A stretch of 64,000 bases of DNA. Source: Fibrobacter sp. UWB2 (lineage in GTDB: Bacteria; Fibrobacterota; Fibrobacteria; Fibrobacterales; Fibrobacteraceae). The notes under the pieces were generated by a model. That model saw nothing but the letters and a program-made list of their open reading frames with translations. It was not told the origin of the DNA and searched no databases. Location of the stretch: assembly GCF_002210425.1 (NCBI RefSeq), contig NZ_MWQK01000003.1:62001-126000 (forward strand). Reading direction: 5' to 3'. The position numbers and the translations under genes are program-made. How positions within the stretch are numbered: the first letter of the stretch is position 1; every line of letters starts with the position of its first letter. Of this stretch, positions 46,215 through 53,338 are shown piece by piece.

Positions 46215-46226
46215 CTCCAATTAGAC
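46215..46226 (-). promoter_or_regulatory. Shared 12-bp motif between hydrolase and ZIP genes
   Basis: GTCTAATTGGAG on the minus strand, identical to 34454-34465. 36 nt from the hydrolase ATG and 59 nt from the ZIP transporter ATG. Confidence 0.5.
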
Positions 46227-46284
46227 CTTCAAAACTCCAGCGCGTTTTTTGAAATTGTCAAGTTTTAATACTATCTTTTTTCGT

Positions 46285-47073
46285 ATGATTCAACCCATTT
46301 TACCCATTATTCAAGGTCTCACCATCCCGTTTTTAGGGACGGTTCTCGGCGCAGCCTGCGTATTCTTTATCCGCGGGCAAATGAAGCAGAACCTCAAGCG
46401 CGGACTTTTAGCATTTGCGGCTGGCGTCATGGTAGCGGCATCCGTCTGGAGCCTGCTCCTCCCAGCAATCGAGGCTAGCGAGCATTTGGGTAGATTAGCG
46501 TTCGCCCCCGCCGCAGTGGGATTCTGGGCAGGTATTTTATTTCTATTCATTTTGGATAAAATCACGCCACATTTGCATTTGGGCAGCAAAACGCCCGAAG
46601 GTCCGAGAGCAAAACTCAAACGCACTACGATGCTCACGCTCGCGGTAACGCTCCACAACTTGCCCGAAGGCATGGCTGTCGGCATCGTTTTCGCGGGCTG
46701 GCTTTCCGGAAACGTCGCCATCACGCTCTCGGCCGCATTCGCTCTTTCCATCGGTATCGCCATCCAAAACTTTCCCGAAGGAGCCGTTGTTTCGCTCCCG
46801 CTAAAAGCCGAAGGCGCAACGCGCAAAAAAGCATTTGCACTCGGAGCGCTCTCCGGAGCCGTCGAACCCATCGGTGCCTTGATTACCTTAATCGCTGCCG
46901 AAATTCTTTCGCCGTTCATGCCCTACCTGCTCTCGTTTGCGGCAGGCGCAATGATTTACGTTGTCGTCGAAGAAATGCTCCCCGAAGTGAGCGAAGGCGA
47001 CCACTTTGATGCAGGCACCATCCTCTTCGCCGTCGGCTTCACGCTCATGATGGCACTTGACAGCGCACTTTAA
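46285..47073 (+). CDS. ZIP-family metal transporter (GufA/ZupT-like), 262 aa
   Basis: Eight TM segments. The metal-binding helix IV HNLPEGMAVGIVFAG and helix V NFPEGAVVSLPL show the HNxPEG / NxPEG signatures of bacterial ZIP transporters. A late EEMLPE also matches. Substrates of this group are Zn, Fe, Mn or Co; nothing here decides. The ATG at 46285 lacks an SD; a TTG at 46249 is an alternative. Divergent from the hydrolase and next to the shared motif. Confidence 0.9.
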   Translation: MIQPILPIIQGLTIPFLGTVLGAACVFFIRGQMKQNLKRGLLAFAAGVMVAASVWSLLLPAIEASEHLGRLAFAPAAVGFWAGILFLFILDKITPHLHLGSKTPEGPRAKLKRTTMLTLAVTLHNLPEGMAVGIVFAGWLSGNVAITLSAAFALSIGIAIQNFPEGAVVSLPLKAEGATRKKAFALGALSGAVEPIGALITLIAAEILSPFMPYLLSFAAGAMIYVVVEEMLPEVSEGDHFDAGTILFAVGFTLMMALDSAL

Positions 47074-47075
47074 AA

Positions 47076-48479
47076 TCAAGCAAACAATTCTTTTATCGAA
47101 ATAACCTTGTAATTGCCCAGATTTTTTATTTTCTTCTTGACTCCAGCAGTAACACCCTTTCTGGAAAAAATCCAAAAATACAGATTGTCGCGTTTAATAC
47201 ACGGTGCGCACGCCTGCAAGTCAGAAAGTTCAGTTTCATCAAACGCCTTTTCAGTGTATTTACATTCGCAAAGAATGGCATTATTTTCATCTTGGGCAAC
47301 AATGTCTATTTCCTCTTGACGTTTCGCAAGAGGGTTATTACCCCACCAGCGTCCAACTTGTTCAGCAAAAAACGGAAGCTCGCCATTATAGGATTTTTCC
47401 ATAATAAACTGCGAGCACACTCTTTCAAATCGATGCCCAATATATCCATTTAAACTTTCAGTTGTAAACTCTCTATCGTAATAAATTTCAGGAGAAATAA
47501 GCCCATTCAACATATTCAAATGTTTGAAGATAAACCTGAAATAAAAAGCAAAGTAATTATCGTCAATGGAATAAAGCGTATTGCGAGCCTTGCCTTTTTC
47601 GCCAACAGGGATTTCTGCCTTGATAAATCCCAAATTTTGAAGGACGTTTAGATATTTCGCAATCTTTGCACTTTCTTCTCCGACCTTCATCTTTATATCA
47701 TTAAGCGTCGAAGCACCAGAATTAATAGCAAGAAGAACATTCTTATAAAAAAGCGTTTCCTTGAGTTCCATGCGAAGCAACGTATCAATTTCATTGTATA
47801 AGTAGCCCGTTGTAGAAAGGCAATTCTTGATAATGTTCTCGCGAACGGAAACGGAATCGTCAAAAAGAGAAAGGTATAGAGGAATACCGCCAAGAATTGA
47901 ATAAACCGTTAGGACTTCTTCGTCACTATATTTGGGGAAAAATTCTTTAGATTCTTTATATGAAAATGGTTGCAATTTCAGATCGGCAGTTTTGCGACCA
48001 TATAAAGGTTTGGTAGAATCATCAAACAAATCCTCAATAACAGAGACTTCAGAACCGCACAAAATTAAAAATATATTCTTTTTTTTCAGAATTCGGTCAA
48101 TCGCATTCTGCAGTCCCGAATCGTATGCAGGATTTGAATTGTACAAATAAGTAAACTCGTCAATAATGATATTCACACGTTTAGAAAAAGCGGCACCATC
48201 GATGAACGAGTAGACATCCTGCCAAGTCTCAAGTGAATTCAAAAAATCGCCAGCATTTAATACCCGTTTCAATTCCGTACAAAAATTACGAACATTATTG
48301 GCTTCGCTCCCTTTGTCAGCAGTAAAGAACACAGTATCCTTTTCATAAAGCGAGGCAAAGTGAGCCAAAAGAAAACTCTTGCCCACGCGCCTACGACCAT
48401 GCATGATTAGCATTTCAAATTTTTTAGACCGATAAAGATCTTCAAGAAGCTTTAATTCTCTTTTACGTCCGACAAACAT
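47076..48479 (-). CDS. AAA ATPase with DUF234-type C-terminus (archaeal-type ATPase_2), 467 aa
   Basis: Walker A MHGRRRVGKSFLL (about 26-38), Walker B VNIIIDEFTYLY, sensor ILCGSEVSVIEDL. A winged-helix-like middle part follows (STLNDIKMKVGEESAKIAKYLNVLQNLGFI), then a C-terminal nuclease-like element IDIVAQDENNAILCECKYTEKAFDE (D..ECK). This family spreads horizontally and is often described as a standalone NTPase/DUF234 protein; function not established. AT content is higher than its neighbours. It ends 2 nt from the convergent ZIP gene. Its control region has a 30-bp direct repeat. Confidence 0.88.
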   Translation of the reverse strand: MFVGRKRELKLLEDLYRSKKFEMLIMHGRRRVGKSFLLAHFASLYEKDTVFFTADKGSEANNVRNFCTELKRVLNAGDFLNSLETWQDVYSFIDGAAFSKRVNIIIDEFTYLYNSNPAYDSGLQNAIDRILKKKNIFLILCGSEVSVIEDLFDDSTKPLYGRKTADLKLQPFSYKESKEFFPKYSDEEVLTVYSILGGIPLYLSLFDDSVSVRENIIKNCLSTTGYLYNEIDTLLRMELKETLFYKNVLLAINSGASTLNDIKMKVGEESAKIAKYLNVLQNLGFIKAEIPVGEKGKARNTLYSIDDNYFAFYFRFIFKHLNMLNGLISPEIYYDREFTTESLNGYIGHRFERVCSQFIMEKSYNGELPFFAEQVGRWWGNNPLAKRQEEIDIVAQDENNAILCECKYTEKAFDETELSDLQACAPCIKRDNLYFWIFSRKGVTAGVKKKIKNLGNYKVISIKELFA

Positions 48480-48480
48480 C

Positions 48481-48540
48481 TTATTTACTCCAAAGTTATT
48501 AACTTTAAAGTTATTTACTCTAGAGTTAATATAAAATTTT
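48481..48540 (-). promoter_or_regulatory. Two 30-bp direct repeats overlapping the RBS of the ATPase gene
   Basis: TTATTTACTC followed by (C/T)NAGAGTTA-like sequence occurs at 48481 and again at 48511, exactly 30 bp apart (about three helical turns). The proximal copy contains the SD (GGAG on the minus strand). Candidate autoregulatory operator. Confidence 0.5.
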
Positions 48541-48598
48541 TATTTTAGAAAATCAATAGACCTATCCAAAAGCGCTCTTTTTTTTGCAAAAAAAATCG

Positions 48599-49087
48599 CT
48601 ACAGTTCAATATAGTGCGGAATGATGTCTTCGTAGCTCCCGTCCTTGAGCAGGAATCCCTTGGGGATTACGCCTAGCTGCGTAAATCCGAGCTTCTTGTA
48701 GAGCTTGAGCGCAGACGTATTTGTCGCGACAACCGCATTGAACTGCAAAATCCTGAAGCCGATTTCCTTGGCCTTCGCGAGGCAATCCTTCACAAGGAAT
48801 TCGCCGATATGCTGACCGCGCTTATTTTTCTTGACCGCATAGCTCGCATTCGAAATATGCCCGCAGCGCCCGACATTATTCGGGTGGAGAATGTACAGCC
48901 CGACCACTTCGCCGGAGTCCGCATCGATAGCGATGCCCGTGAATGACTGCGACTTGAAAAACTCGTCTCCCGTCTGCGAATTCAGCAATTCCATTTGCGG
49001 AAACGCGACACCGTCTTCGACGATATCGTTCCAGATTTCAACCGCGTCGTTGATATACTTTGTACTGTATCCTTCAATTTTAATCAT
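48599..49087 (-). CDS. GNAT-family N-acetyltransferase, 162 aa
   Basis: KIEGYSTKYINDAVEIWNDIVEDG..FPQ opens like several small-molecule GNATs. The acetyl-CoA loop is VKKNKRGQHIGEFLVKDCL, followed by FNAVVATNTSALKLYKKLGFTQLG. Acyl acceptor unknown. It lies 23 nt downstream of the LysR gene on the same strand and may be co-transcribed. Confidence 0.88.
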   Translation of the reverse strand: MIKIEGYSTKYINDAVEIWNDIVEDGVAFPQMELLNSQTGDEFFKSQSFTGIAIDADSGEVVGLYILHPNNVGRCGHISNASYAVKKNKRGQHIGEFLVKDCLAKAKEIGFRILQFNAVVATNTSALKLYKKLGFTQLGVIPKGFLLKDGSYEDIIPHYIEL

Positions 49088-49110
49088 GAGAATAATCCTC
49101 TAATTTCTTT

Positions 49111-49992
49111 TTATTCCCCCAGCACGTGCCGGAGCGTATCGAGGAAAAGTTCGCCCGCCCGCGTGAACTGCTGGCCCCGCCGCCAAATGATGTACATGTT
49201 GGTGGTGAGTTCGGGCATGAGCGGCCTGAAACACAAGCGCGAAGTGCGGCTCGTATCCACAAGGCCGTCGAAAGTGAGCAGGTAGCCCGTGCCCTCTTTG
49301 GCAAGCACCGAACCGTTGTACGAAAGATCCAGCCCCACGATTACGTTCAGCTTCGAAATATCGTCGCCGAACCATTTCGGCAAATCCGCTACCATCGCCT
49401 GCCGCGACGCCAACAGCGGCTTGTCGAGCAAGTCCCTCGGCTCGATGAAATCCCGCTTGGCCAGAGGGTCGTCGCGACGCATCACCACGCCCCAGCGATC
49501 CACCGAACGCACCGCAAGGCAGTTGTACTTTTCCAAATCAACGTTGTCTACAACCACCGCGAAATCAAAAATGCCCTTGTCCAGCTTTTCCAAGGCCCGC
49601 TCGCTGTCGCCCGAATATAAGTTGTACTTAATCTTCGGATAGTCGTCCCGGAGAATCCCGATGCACTTCGAAAGAAAATTCACGTTCCGCGATTCCGCGC
49701 AGGCAATGGCAATTTCACCCACCACCTCGTCTTCCTTCAGCGACTTGAAATCCTGCACCGTCCTGTCCGCCATCGAAAGGATATCCTCCGCACGCTCCCG
49801 CAAGAGTTCCCCCGCAGGCGTCAGCCGAATCGCGTAGTTCGTGCGCTCGAAAAGCTTCTCGCCCAGCTCCTCCTCCAACTCCTTGAGCTGGCGACTCACC
49901 GTCGGCTGCGTCACGCAAAGATTATCCGCCGCGCGCGAGACATTCCCCAACCGCGCCGCCTCCAGAAAATACCGCAAAACTCGAAGTTCCAT
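49111..49992 (-). CDS. LysR-family transcriptional regulator, 293 aa
   Basis: N-terminal helix-turn-helix (LRVLRYFLEAARLGNVSRAADNLCVTQPTVSRQLKELEEELG) and a periplasmic-binding-like effector domain (about 90-293). Regulates an unknown target; the GNAT gene downstream or a gene outside the pair are candidates. Higher GC than the ATPase beside it. Confidence 0.92.
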   Translation of the reverse strand: MELRVLRYFLEAARLGNVSRAADNLCVTQPTVSRQLKELEEELGEKLFERTNYAIRLTPAGELLRERAEDILSMADRTVQDFKSLKEDEVVGEIAIACAESRNVNFLSKCIGILRDDYPKIKYNLYSGDSERALEKLDKGIFDFAVVVDNVDLEKYNCLAVRSVDRWGVVMRRDDPLAKRDFIEPRDLLDKPLLASRQAMVADLPKWFGDDISKLNVIVGLDLSYNGSVLAKEGTGYLLTFDGLVDTSRTSRLCFRPLMPELTTNMYIIWRRGQQFTRAGELFLDTLRHVLGE

Positions 49993-50370
49993 ACCCGAAA
50001 ACTAATAAAATTCAAGCCCCGCAGGTATGAAATTGCAAAAATAATGCCCGGAAGGAATAACTGGCCGATTTGATGGTGGGGAAGTCTCCCCCTGCTTGCA
50101 GCCTTGCCCTAGCGTCATCCTGGAGCGCAGCGATAGGGTCTAGGGCAAGTCTTCCAGCACCCCCTCTGCGGGCGCTCGCCGCCCCGCAACGCCCCGGCTT
50201 GTCCCGCTCGCCTAAATGTCATGCCCCGCTTGACGGGGCATTCCCCTTTTATCGTCATTCTGAGCGTAGCCGCAAGGCGAAGTCGAAGAATCCAGTCACT
50301 TTTTTACTACTATTTCCCCATGACATAGCCCCATTCCTCGCGGTTTGGGGCGCATAGAAATTTGAGTTAT
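49993..50370. repeat. Repeat-rich intergenic region
   Basis: Contains copy 2 of the GC-rich dispersed repeat (about 50070-50205), a TCATCCTGGAGCG..GATAGGGTC element nested in it, a palindrome TGTCATGCCCCGC..GCGGGGCATTCCCC-like unit (50218-50246) and CGTCATTCTGAGCG..GAAGAATCC (50253-50295). No ORF is supported. Confidence 0.65.
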
Positions 50371-50507
50371 TGCTCTTATTCTCTCATTTCGAAATCTGGA
50401 AAATTTTGAACTTCAACGAGGATAAGGCAGACACTCACGCACCCTGTGCGTGGGTCGTTTGTGCTTATGTTGAAGAGGTTTTCCAGAGCCTGAAATGAGT
50501 AAGTGCA
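50371..50507 (+). ncRNA. 137-nt highly structured element upstream of hsdM (candidate RNA or MITE-like palindrome)
   Basis: Nested pairings found by eye, outside to inside: 50375-78 CTTA with 50500-03; 50383-90 CTCATTTC with 50492-99; 50397-403 TGGAAAA with 50479-85; 50411-17 CTTCAAC with 50469-75; 50422-26 ATAAG with 50464-68; 50433-42 ACTCACGCAC with 50146-type arm at 50446-55; 3-nt loop CCT. About 44 pairs in one long arm with mostly left-sided bulges. Ends 64 nt before the hsdM start. Structure is seen; strand, transcription and role are inferred. Confidence 0.55.
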
Positions 50508-50567
50508 TTCGATTCCACGCCTTTTTTGTGGATTGAATGCACCAGTGTAAGGGCTAGCATATGAGGC
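50505..50567 (+). promoter_or_regulatory. Two further stem-loops in the hsdM leader
   Basis: GCATTC..ATTCCAC pairs with GTGGATTGAATGC (50505-50540, T-rich loop; possible terminator-like hairpin). AAGGGC (50549-50554) pairs with GCCCTT (50566-50571) directly before ATG 50572 and includes the SD GAGG in its loop side, so it could control translation. Confidence 0.45.
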
Positions 50568-50571
50568 CCTT

Positions 50572-52017
50572 ATGTTTGAGCAGACTTTTAATAATATCGA
50601 TGACATTCTCTGGAAAGAGGGTGGTTGCAGCAACGAACTTGATTACGTGGAACAAACTTCATGGGTCCTGTTCCTCAAGTACCTGGACAACCTCGAAGCC
50701 GAGCGCGAAGAAGAAGCCGAACTCAAGGGCGAAACCTACGAACGGATTATCGAAAAGAAGTTCCGCTGGAACACCTGGGCCGCCCCGAAAACAAAGAATG
50801 GCGAACCCGACCACGCCAAGGCGCTCACCGGCGATGACCTCACAGACTTCGTGAACAACAAGCTGTTCCCTTACCTCAAGAAGTTCAAGGAAACCGCCAC
50901 CACGCCGCAATCGCTGGAATACAAGATTGGTGAAATCTTCGGTGAACTCCGCAACAAGATTACCAGCGGCTATAACCTCCGCGAAATCCTGTGGTATGCC
51001 GACGCTCTGAGTTTCCAGAGCAGCGAAGACAAGCACGAGATGAGCCACCTGTACGAAGACAAAATCCGCAGGATGGGTAACGCAGGCCGTAACGGCGGCG
51101 AATACTACACGCCGCGTCCGCTTATCCGCACCATCGTCCGCATCATCGACCCGAAAATCGGCGAGACCGTGCTTGACCCGGCTTGCGGAAGTGCTGGGTT
51201 CCTTTGCGAAGCCTACGCCTACATGAAGCAGAAAGTCAAGAGCGTTGCCGACAGGGAAACTTTGCAGAAGAAAACCTTCTACGGACAAGAGAAAAAGGGC
51301 CTTGCCTACATCATCGGCATTATGAACATGATTTTGCACGGCGTGAACGCACCGAACATTTTGCACACGAATACCTTGTCCGAAAACATGGCGAACGTGG
51401 AACAGAAAATGCGTAAGGATGTCATCATCGCAAACCCGCCCTTCGGTGGCAAGGAACGCGCCGAGGTCCAGCAGAATTTTCCCATCAAGACGAGCGAAAC
51501 CGCCTACCTCTTTATGCAGTATTTTGTCAAGTTGCTCAAGGCGGGCGGCCGCGCGGGCATCGTCATCAAGAACACATTCCTTTCGAACACCGACAACGCT
51601 TCGGTCATGTTGCGCAAGGAACTCCTAGAAAACTGCGACCTGCACACGATTCTCGATTTGCCGAGCGGCGTGTTTACAGGCGCAGGCGTAAAGACCGTCG
51701 TGCTCTTCTTCGAAAAGGGTCGCCCCACCGAAAAAATCTGGTACTACCAGCCGGACTTTGGCCGCAACCTGGGCAAGACGAACCCGCTCACCGAAGACGA
51801 CCTTGCGGAATTCGTGAAGTTGCAGAAGAAAAAGACCGACAGTGAAAAATCGTGGACCGTGAACGTCAAGGATTTGAACCCTGAAACATACGACCTCTCG
51901 GTGAAAAATCCCAACAAGAAAACCGAAGTTGAACTCCGCGACGCCAAAACCATCATCAAGGAAATGCAGAGTTTAGACGAAGAGAATAGGAAAATCCTCG
52001 CCAAATTGTCGATATGA
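50572..52017 (+). CDS. hsdM: Type I modification methyltransferase subunit HsdM, 481 aa
   Basis: N6-adenine methyltransferase of the canonical R-M operon. N-terminal helical domain (MFEQTFNNIDDILWKEGGCSNELDYVEQTSWVLFLKYLD). GGEYYTPRPLIRTIV precedes motif I LDPACGSAGFL; motif IV is intact, IIANPPFGG. Start 50572 has GAGG upstream; an overlapping ATG at 50561 is in another frame. Contrast with the degenerate M-like protein at 4712. The HsdS gene follows after 121 nt that contain repeats. Confidence 0.96.
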   Translation: MFEQTFNNIDDILWKEGGCSNELDYVEQTSWVLFLKYLDNLEAEREEEAELKGETYERIIEKKFRWNTWAAPKTKNGEPDHAKALTGDDLTDFVNNKLFPYLKKFKETATTPQSLEYKIGEIFGELRNKITSGYNLREILWYADALSFQSSEDKHEMSHLYEDKIRRMGNAGRNGGEYYTPRPLIRTIVRIIDPKIGETVLDPACGSAGFLCEAYAYMKQKVKSVADRETLQKKTFYGQEKKGLAYIIGIMNMILHGVNAPNILHTNTLSENMANVEQKMRKDVIIANPPFGGKERAEVQQNFPIKTSETAYLFMQYFVKLLKAGGRAGIVIKNTFLSNTDNASVMLRKELLENCDLHTILDLPSGVFTGAGVKTVVLFFEKGRPTEKIWYYQPDFGRNLGKTNPLTEDDLAEFVKLQKKKTDSEKSWTVNVKDLNPETYDLSVKNPNKKTEVELRDAKTIIKEMQSLDEENRKILAKLSI

Positions 52018-52023
52018 GAACTT

Positions 52024-52105
52024 TGTCATTCTGGAGCGTAGCGATAGAATCCAAAGCGTTAAACAAAGAGTCACCCTGAGTCCCGGAACAAGTCCGGGAT
52101 AAACA
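52024..52105. repeat. Dispersed repeats between hsdM and hsdS
   Basis: TGTCATTCTGGAGCGTAGCG..GAATCC (52024-52052) and a CCCTGAGTCCCGG..CCGGGAT palindrome (52075-52100). The HsdS SD (GGAG, 52129-52132) lies after them. Confidence 0.7.
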
Positions 52106-52138
52106 AAGTCGAATGGGTCTAAGCAACCGGAGAATGTT

Positions 52139-53335
52139 ATGAGCAAATGGGAATGGAAAGAATTTGAAGATTGTATAGAACGAGTCAAGTATACGACAAA
52201 AATCCCTAGCAAAGATTACTTGCAAGAGGGCGAATTCCCTATTGTGTCACAAGAAGATTGTTTGATTTCTGGATATTGGAACGATAGAAATGATTTGTTC
52301 AAAGTAACAAAGCCGATTGTAATTTTTGGAGACCATACAAAGGTTTTGAAATATATTGACTTTGATTTTGTTCTTGGCGCAGATGGTGTGAAAATCTTAT
52401 GTCCGAAAGATTATCTTAATGCTCACTTTTTCTTCTATTTTCTAAAAAGTGTGAACTTTGATAATTTAGGATACGCCCGTCATTACAGATTATTAAAAGA
52501 ATTGTCAGTTCCCATTCCCCCTCTTTCAGAGCAGAAACGCATAGTCAAATTCCTTGACGAAGAATTCTCAAAAATAGACACGCTCAAAACAAACGCCGAA
52601 ACCAACCTCAAAAACGCCAAGGAACTATTCGAAACCACCCTTGAAAAAGAACTGAATCCCCAATCACGTCATTCTGAGCGTAGCGAAAAATCCAGTGCAG
52701 AATTACCCTCCGGCTGGGAATTGAAAGCATTGGGAGATGTGTGCTATAGAATAAAACGTGGCAAGGCTCCAAAGTATGTTGAACAAAGTGATGTCCTTGT
52801 ATTTGCACAAAAATGTAATCAGCCTGATGGCACAATGTCTTTAGAAAAAGCTTTGTGCTTAGATCCATCAATTTTGGGTAAATACAAAGCGGAAGATTAT
52901 GTAAAAGAGGGTGACGTCCTTGTAAATTCAACGGGAAATGGAACTGTTGGTAGAGTGGGCTTTTTTAACAATAAATTATTAAATAATAAAAAACCTGTTG
53001 TTCCTGACACCCACATAACAACCATTCGTGGTTTAGCGAATACATTTCCAAAATATTTGTATTACTTCCTAAAACCTAAAGAATCATATCTTTCTGATAA
53101 AAGTCTTGGAACGACAAATATGAAGGAACTTCATGCAGATGTTTTGGAACATCTTCAAATCCCCCTCCCGCCACTTTCCGTCCAGAAAGAAATCGTCGCC
53201 CGCCTAGACAAACTCTCCGAGAACGTCAAACACCTCGAAGCAAACTACAAGCAAATCATCGCCAACTGCGACGAACTTAAAAAATCGATTCTGAAGAAAA
53301 CTTTCGAAGGAGATTCCCGGTCAAGCCGGGAATGA
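52139..53335 (+). CDS. hsdS: Type I specificity subunit HsdS, two target-recognition domains, 398 aa
   Basis: TRD1 (about 1-145) ends with VPIPPLSEQKRIVKFLDEEFSKID and a helix. TRD2 (about 190-340) ends with IPLPPLSVQKEIVARLDKLSENV and a helix. This gives the bipartite recognition of a type I enzyme. TRD coding parts are AT-rich compared with the conserved helices, as expected for exchanged domains. Between helix 1 and TRD2 a dispersed repeat (52667-52695) encodes SRHSERSEKSS. The last residues GDSRSSRE and stop are encoded by another repeat (53309-53338). Confidence 0.95.
   Translation: MSKWEWKEFEDCIERVKYTTKIPSKDYLQEGEFPIVSQEDCLISGYWNDRNDLFKVTKPIVIFGDHTKVLKYIDFDFVLGADGVKILCPKDYLNAHFFFYFLKSVNFDNLGYARHYRLLKELSVPIPPLSEQKRIVKFLDEEFSKIDTLKTNAETNLKNAKELFETTLEKELNPQSRHSERSEKSSAELPSGWELKALGDVCYRIKRGKAPKYVEQSDVLVFAQKCNQPDGTMSLEKALCLDPSILGKYKAEDYVKEGDVLVNSTGNGTVGRVGFFNNKLLNNKKPVVPDTHITTIRGLANTFPKYLYYFLKPKESYLSDKSLGTTNMKELHADVLEHLQIPLPPLSVQKEIVARLDKLSENVKHLEANYKQIIANCDELKKSILKKTFEGDSRSSRE
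52667..52695. repeat. Dispersed repeat inside the HsdS spacer
   Basis: CGTCATTCTGAGCGTAGCGA..AATCCAGTG, the same unit as at 50253-50295 and 52024-52052, here in frame and translated. Confidence 0.8.
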
Positions 53336-53338
53336 CAG
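53309..53338. repeat. Palindromic repeat forming the HsdS end and HsdR start
   Basis: GGAGATTCCCGGTCA / AGCCGGGAATGACA. Its final AATGA supplies both the HsdS stop (TGA 53333-53335) and an ATG for hsdR (53332). Confidence 0.85.

Noticed and set aside
50371-50507. Retron msr-msd
   Set aside because: The long hairpin invites it, but there is no reverse transcriptase nearby and the neighbour is an R-M operon.
50430-50545. Degenerate CRISPR repeat (CACGCACCCTGTGCGTGGG, GTGGATTGAAT)
   Set aside because: Pieces resemble a type I-C repeat but occur once each, without spacers or regular spacing, and are better explained as arms of the nested hairpins. No cas genes are present.
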